A DNA stretch of 61,660 nucleotides from Mycobacteriales bacterium. Lineage in GTDB: Bacteria > Actinomycetota > Actinomycetes > JAFAQI01. Below the pieces are notes generated by a model. That model was not told the DNA's origin, searched no databases, and saw nothing but the letters and a program-made list of their open reading frames with translations. This document shows, one piece after another, positions 59,219 to 61,660 of the stretch (the stretch's first letter is position 1; every line of letters begins with the position of its first letter). A program made the translations under genes and the position numbers. The stretch is taken from assembly GCA_035550055.1 (NCBI GenBank), contig DASZRO010000029.1:1-61660 (forward strand). Reading direction: 5' to 3'.

Positions 59219-60640
59219 GTGCGGTGGTCCGGCAGCGCGCGCCAGCGTGCCCTGCTGACCCTCGTCGCCGTGGGCGCGACGGTGTGCGGTGTTGCGTCAC
59301 CGGCAGCCGCCACCGGCGCGAGCCCCGCCGTGTCGCCGACCGGTACGACCGCGGCAACGCCACCGACCGTGTCGACGCCGGTCACGGCGTGCGCCACCAT
59401 CGGCGCAGGCACCACGGGCCCCGCCGTCACGACGATCCAGACGCTGATCGCCACCACGGCTGACGGCGACTTCGGGCCGCAGACCGCCGCCGCGCTGTCG
59501 AAGTGGCAGTCCGCGCAAGGGATCCCGGCGACCGGCGTCGTCGACGCGGCCACCTGGGCGGTCATGCCGCCGGCCGTCGCTGAAGCGGCCTGCTCGCAGC
59601 GGATCGGTGGCGCCGGCTTCACAGTGAGCTGCGCCGTGCTGTCCGCCGGTGACACGGGCCCGGCGGTCGACGTGCTCGAGACCGCACTCGAGCTCGCGGT
59701 CGACGGCGAGTTCAGCGACGCCGTGGGCCAAGCGCTGGGAGCGGCCCAGCAGGCCGCGAGCCTGCCGGCGAGCGCGACCACCAACCGGCGTACCTGGCGG
59801 GCGCTCGCCCTCACCGGCACACCGGTCTGCACACCCGGCAGCACGACGCCCGCGCTGCCGAAGGACTACGCCGCGCAGCAGAAGGTGCGCAATCAGGTGG
59901 CCGCTCTCGCGGGCGCTCTGCTGGAACAACCCGGGACGACGACCAACAAGATCGCGCTGGCCGCGGTGGCGTTCGCCAAGCAGCAGATCGGCAAGCCGTA
60001 CGTCTACGGCGGAACCGGCCCGACCGGGTATGACTGCTCAGGCTTGCAGATGACGTCCTACCTTCACGCCGGCCTGACGCTCCCGCGCGTCGCGGCGAGC
60101 CAGTACACCGGCTCGGGACCGACCGTGCCGCTGAACGACGCGCAGGCAGGCGACCTGCTCTTCTTCGCCAGCGACGTGACGCAGCCCGAGACGATCTACC
60201 ACGTCGCGATGTACCTCGGCGGCGGCCAGGTGCTCGACGCCCCGCACACCGGCGCCACCGTCTCGATCCGCCCGCTGTGGACCACGGACCTGCTGCCGAC
60301 CGCCGTGCGGCCGTCAGCCGGCCTGACACTTCCGCTGCGCCGGGGCGCGACCGGGTGGCCGGTGCTGCAGCTGCAACAGATGCTGAACCGGCTCGGCGCC
60401 AAGCTCACCGTCGACGGCGGGTTCGGCGCGGCGACCAGAGCCGCGGTGAAGGCCTGGCAGCAGGCGCATCAGCTCGCCCCGACCGGAGTGGTTCGGCTGC
60501 CGACCTGGCTGAGCCTGATCAACCCTTCACCGGCCGGCTCGACGCCGCCGACAACCACGCCGACCACCCCCACGACCTCGGGCGCAGCGCCACCGGCGCC
60601 CGGAAATGGGACGCCCCCGGGCGGTTCCGCGGCTGGATGA
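59219..60640 (+). CDS. Secreted NlpC/P60 hydrolase with peptidoglycan-binding repeats
   Basis: 473 residues from GTG 59219 (GAGGGGAGA seven bases upstream). A signal peptide (RQRALLTLVAVGATVCGVASPAAA) is followed by two PG_binding_1-like repeats (GTTGPAVTTIQTLIATTADGDFGPQTAAAL and a more divergent GDTGPAVDVLETAL), the NlpC/P60 domain with Cys273 in GYDCSGLQMTSYLH and His in IYHVAMYLGGG, a third repeat (GATGWPVLQLQQMLNRLG...DGGFGAATRAAVKAWQ), and a Pro/Thr/Gly-rich tail. It binds and cuts peptidoglycan peptides outside the membrane. The domain order differs from the coiled-coil NlpC protein at 6931. Confidence 0.92.
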   Translation: MRWSGSARQRALLTLVAVGATVCGVASPAAATGASPAVSPTGTTAATPPTVSTPVTACATIGAGTTGPAVTTIQTLIATTADGDFGPQTAAALSKWQSAQGIPATGVVDAATWAVMPPAVAEAACSQRIGGAGFTVSCAVLSAGDTGPAVDVLETALELAVDGEFSDAVGQALGAAQQAASLPASATTNRRTWRALALTGTPVCTPGSTTPALPKDYAAQQKVRNQVAALAGALLEQPGTTTNKIALAAVAFAKQQIGKPYVYGGTGPTGYDCSGLQMTSYLHAGLTLPRVAASQYTGSGPTVPLNDAQAGDLLFFASDVTQPETIYHVAMYLGGGQVLDAPHTGATVSIRPLWTTDLLPTAVRPSAGLTLPLRRGATGWPVLQLQQMLNRLGAKLTVDGGFGAATRAAVKAWQQAHQLAPTGVVRLPTWLSLINPSPAGSTPPTTTPTTPTTSGAAPPAPGNGTPPGGSAAG

Positions 60641-60655
60641 GACTGGATCTCCCAG

Positions 60656-60688
60656 CCGGGGCCGGTTGGACATGGACCGGCAGCCCGG
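60656..60688 (+). terminator. Hairpin after the NlpC/P60 gene
   Basis: GCCGGT/ACCGGC around a nine-base loop is extended by CCGGG/CCCGG across a two-base bulge, starting 16 bases after the stop. Confidence 0.5.
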
Positions 60689-61011
60689 GGGCGCGATGAC
60701 CATCTGGAGTTCGCCGTACGCCGTCTCCCTTGCGGGTCGGGCGGCGCGTGGCTGCCACCTGCGAAGAGACGGCGACTAGCGGATGGTCACCTCACGTGTC
60801 CTACGACTACGCAAGTGTCGGACCACCTCCTTTCCCGTGTACTCACACGGTATCGGGGCAGGCAACCCGTCGGCATCCGGTTTTGGCGGGCCCGCTCCTG
60901 CGGTGGCGCCTCGGCCGGCCTTTTCTTGACGCCCCGGAAAGTGGCGCTCGCATGCGCTACGCTGTCCGACATCATCGCCCGGGATGACATCAGCAGAAGG
61001 AGCGGCATGTC
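60689..61011. other. Gene-free stretch before the (STGP)n protein
   Basis: I see no convincing coding frame. The right end holds a possible -10 box TACGCT (60958-60963) and the Shine-Dalgarno AAGGAG (60997-61002) of the next gene, giving a leader of about 40 bases. TTGACG at 60926 is too far from that box to be its -35. No riboswitch or RNA gene was recognised. Confidence 0.4.
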
Positions 61012-61605
61012 ATGCTGACGACTCGCCGTACGGTCACGACACTGGCCATCGCCGTGCTCGTGCCCGCAGGAGCATCCGTTGCCATGGCGACCGCCGTCTC
61101 GGCGTCGCCGCACACGGCTCTTCGCCCGGCCTACCCGCCGCCGCCCCCGCCGGTCACGCCGCCGTCGACCGGTCCGTCGACCGGCCCCTCCACGGGACCG
61201 TCGACCGGTCCGTCCACCGGCCCCTCCACGGGACCGTCGACCGGTCCGTCCACCGGACCTTCCACGGGTCCGTCGACCGGCCCCTCGACCGGCCCGACGA
61301 GCACCCCGAACCCGGTCAAGCACGACGCCTCGATCGGCAACGGCGGTCCGGTCGCTCCCGGCTCGCCGGCCAAGCTGACCGTGCCCAAGGGCACCTTCAA
61401 GCCGGGCAGCATCGTCAAGATCGTGATCCACGGCCCGCACGGCTACACCCACACCTTCATCCGCAAGGCGGACGCGAAGGGCGGCGTGAACCTGAAGGTC
61501 ACGATTCCGAAGAACGCGCCCAAGGGCAAGTACGGCCTGGACCTCAAGGGCAAGTCCAAGGGCAAGAGCCAGACGGTCACCGGCGGCTTCAAGGTCGGGG
61601 GCTGA
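61012..61605 (+). CDS. Secreted protein with (STGP)11 linker and C-terminal beta domain
   Basis: 197 residues. ATG 61012 has AAGGAG nine bases upstream. A signal peptide ([24 protein letters not shown], cleavage near VSASP) leads to a Pro-rich run, 11 exact Ser-Thr-Gly-Pro repeats, and a lysine-rich domain of about 85 residues ([28 protein letters not shown], then [21 protein letters not shown]) similar to the Ig-like repeats of actinobacterial surface proteins. There is no membrane anchor or sorting signal, so it is probably released or bound by the basic domain. Function unknown. A perfect hairpin follows at the window edge. Confidence 0.78.
   Translation: MLTTRRTVTTLAIAVLVPAGASVAMATAVSASPHTALRPAYPPPPPPVTPPSTGPSTGPSTGPSTGPSTGPSTGPSTGPSTGPSTGPSTGPSTGPTSTPNPVKHDASIGNGGPVAPGSPAKLTVPKGTFKPGSIVKIVIHGPHGYTHTFIRKADAKGGVNLKVTIPKNAPKGKYGLDLKGKSKGKSQTVTGGFKVGG
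61165..61296 (+). repeat. Coding tandem repeat, 11 x 12 bp (STGP), partly in a 36-bp higher order
   Basis: Eleven 12-base units encode STGP without an amino-acid change. Codon variants recur every third unit over units 1-9 (TCGACCGGTCCG, TC[GC]ACCGG[CA]CC[CT], TCCACGGG[AT]CCG), giving a 36-base super-repeat of three copies. Confidence 0.9.
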
Positions 61606-61641
61606 TCGGCGCTCGCGCCACCTGCCTTACACGTGGGGGTC

Positions 61642-61660
61642 CGGCACCGACTCGGTGCCG
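61642..61660 (+). terminator. Perfect 8-bp hairpin after the (STGP)n gene
   Basis: CGGCACCG and CGGTGCCG close a three-base loop at the very end of the window, 36 bases after the stop codon. No U-tract can be checked because the window ends. Confidence 0.6.

Noticed and set aside
60781-60792. AGCGGATGG near 60780 as another element-B remnant
   Set aside because: Only nine bases match, with no second arm or centre sequence.
61131-61418. Open minus-strand frame through the STGP repeat (GPVDGPVEG repeats)
   Set aside because: It is the complement of the plus-strand repeat; it has no ribosome site or signal peptide, while the plus strand has both.
61642-61660. Hairpin resembling the 3' hairpin of Cas9 tracrRNA (GGCACCG...CGGTGCC)
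   Set aside because: It is a simple GC palindrome just after a stop codon and best read as a terminator. There are no cas genes, repeats or spacers in the window.

Overview
The window is high-GC DNA with no rRNA, tRNA, CRISPR array or phage module that I can see. A mycothiol synthase (mshD), an OmpR-type nitrogen regulator (glnR), a cysA2-sseC sulfurtransferase pair with a Cys-rich leader peptide, a GtrA protein, and many GTG starts 6-8 bases after a TANNNT -10 box (leaderless transcripts) point to an actinomycete. The absence of typical mycobacterial genes and the style of the gene set suggest a Frankiales- or Jatrophihabitans-like lineage, but that placement is inference.

Layout. 1-5.4 kb: a cell-surface cluster with a partial secreted protein, a membrane sortase-fold protein whose catalytic His and Cys are both replaced, and a PstS-like binding protein with Ig-like repeats. 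5.4-19 kb: housekeeping and mixed genes (P450, NlpC/P60 hydrolase, lipoprotein, mshD, glnR, alpha/beta hydrolase, DUF2993 protein, large membrane protein, MFS exporter, cysA2-sseC, GtrA, SDR).

19-53 kb: a long cell-surface glycan locus. It holds a membrane-anchored GH5 glycosidase; seven GT4-type and seven GT2-type glycosyltransferases, one of the GT2 proteins being fused to a methyltransferase; a Wzy-type polymerase/ligase with a Wzz-like tail; a separate Wzz-like protein; an ABC polysaccharide exporter (Wzm/Wzt); a free methyltransferase; a sugar-1-phosphate nucleotidylyltransferase with an extended SDR; two acyltransferase-3 proteins; and a complete sulfate-activation set (CysD, CysN, CysC, CysQ) together with a PAPS-type sulfotransferase. 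The simplest reading is that a polysaccharide is built, methylated, acylated and sulfated here, with its own supply of PAPS and removal of PAP.

53-61.66 kb: an acyl-CoA dehydrogenase, a nitrobindin-like barrel, a DUF4012 membrane protein followed by two tandem paralogous surface proteins (one ending in an LAFTG sorting signal), an EAL phosphodiesterase, a second NlpC/P60 hydrolase with peptidoglycan-binding repeats, and a secreted protein with an (STGP)11 linker.

Most worth a second look: the catalytically dead sortase; a family of ~81-89 bp inverted-repeat elements, one type of which (three copies) fills every convergent gene junction wider than 40 bp and supplies the stop codons of both flanking genes in two cases; a leaderless Cys-rich attenuator ORF before cysA2; the sulfated-glycan system; and a sulfotransferase with a decayed second domain.
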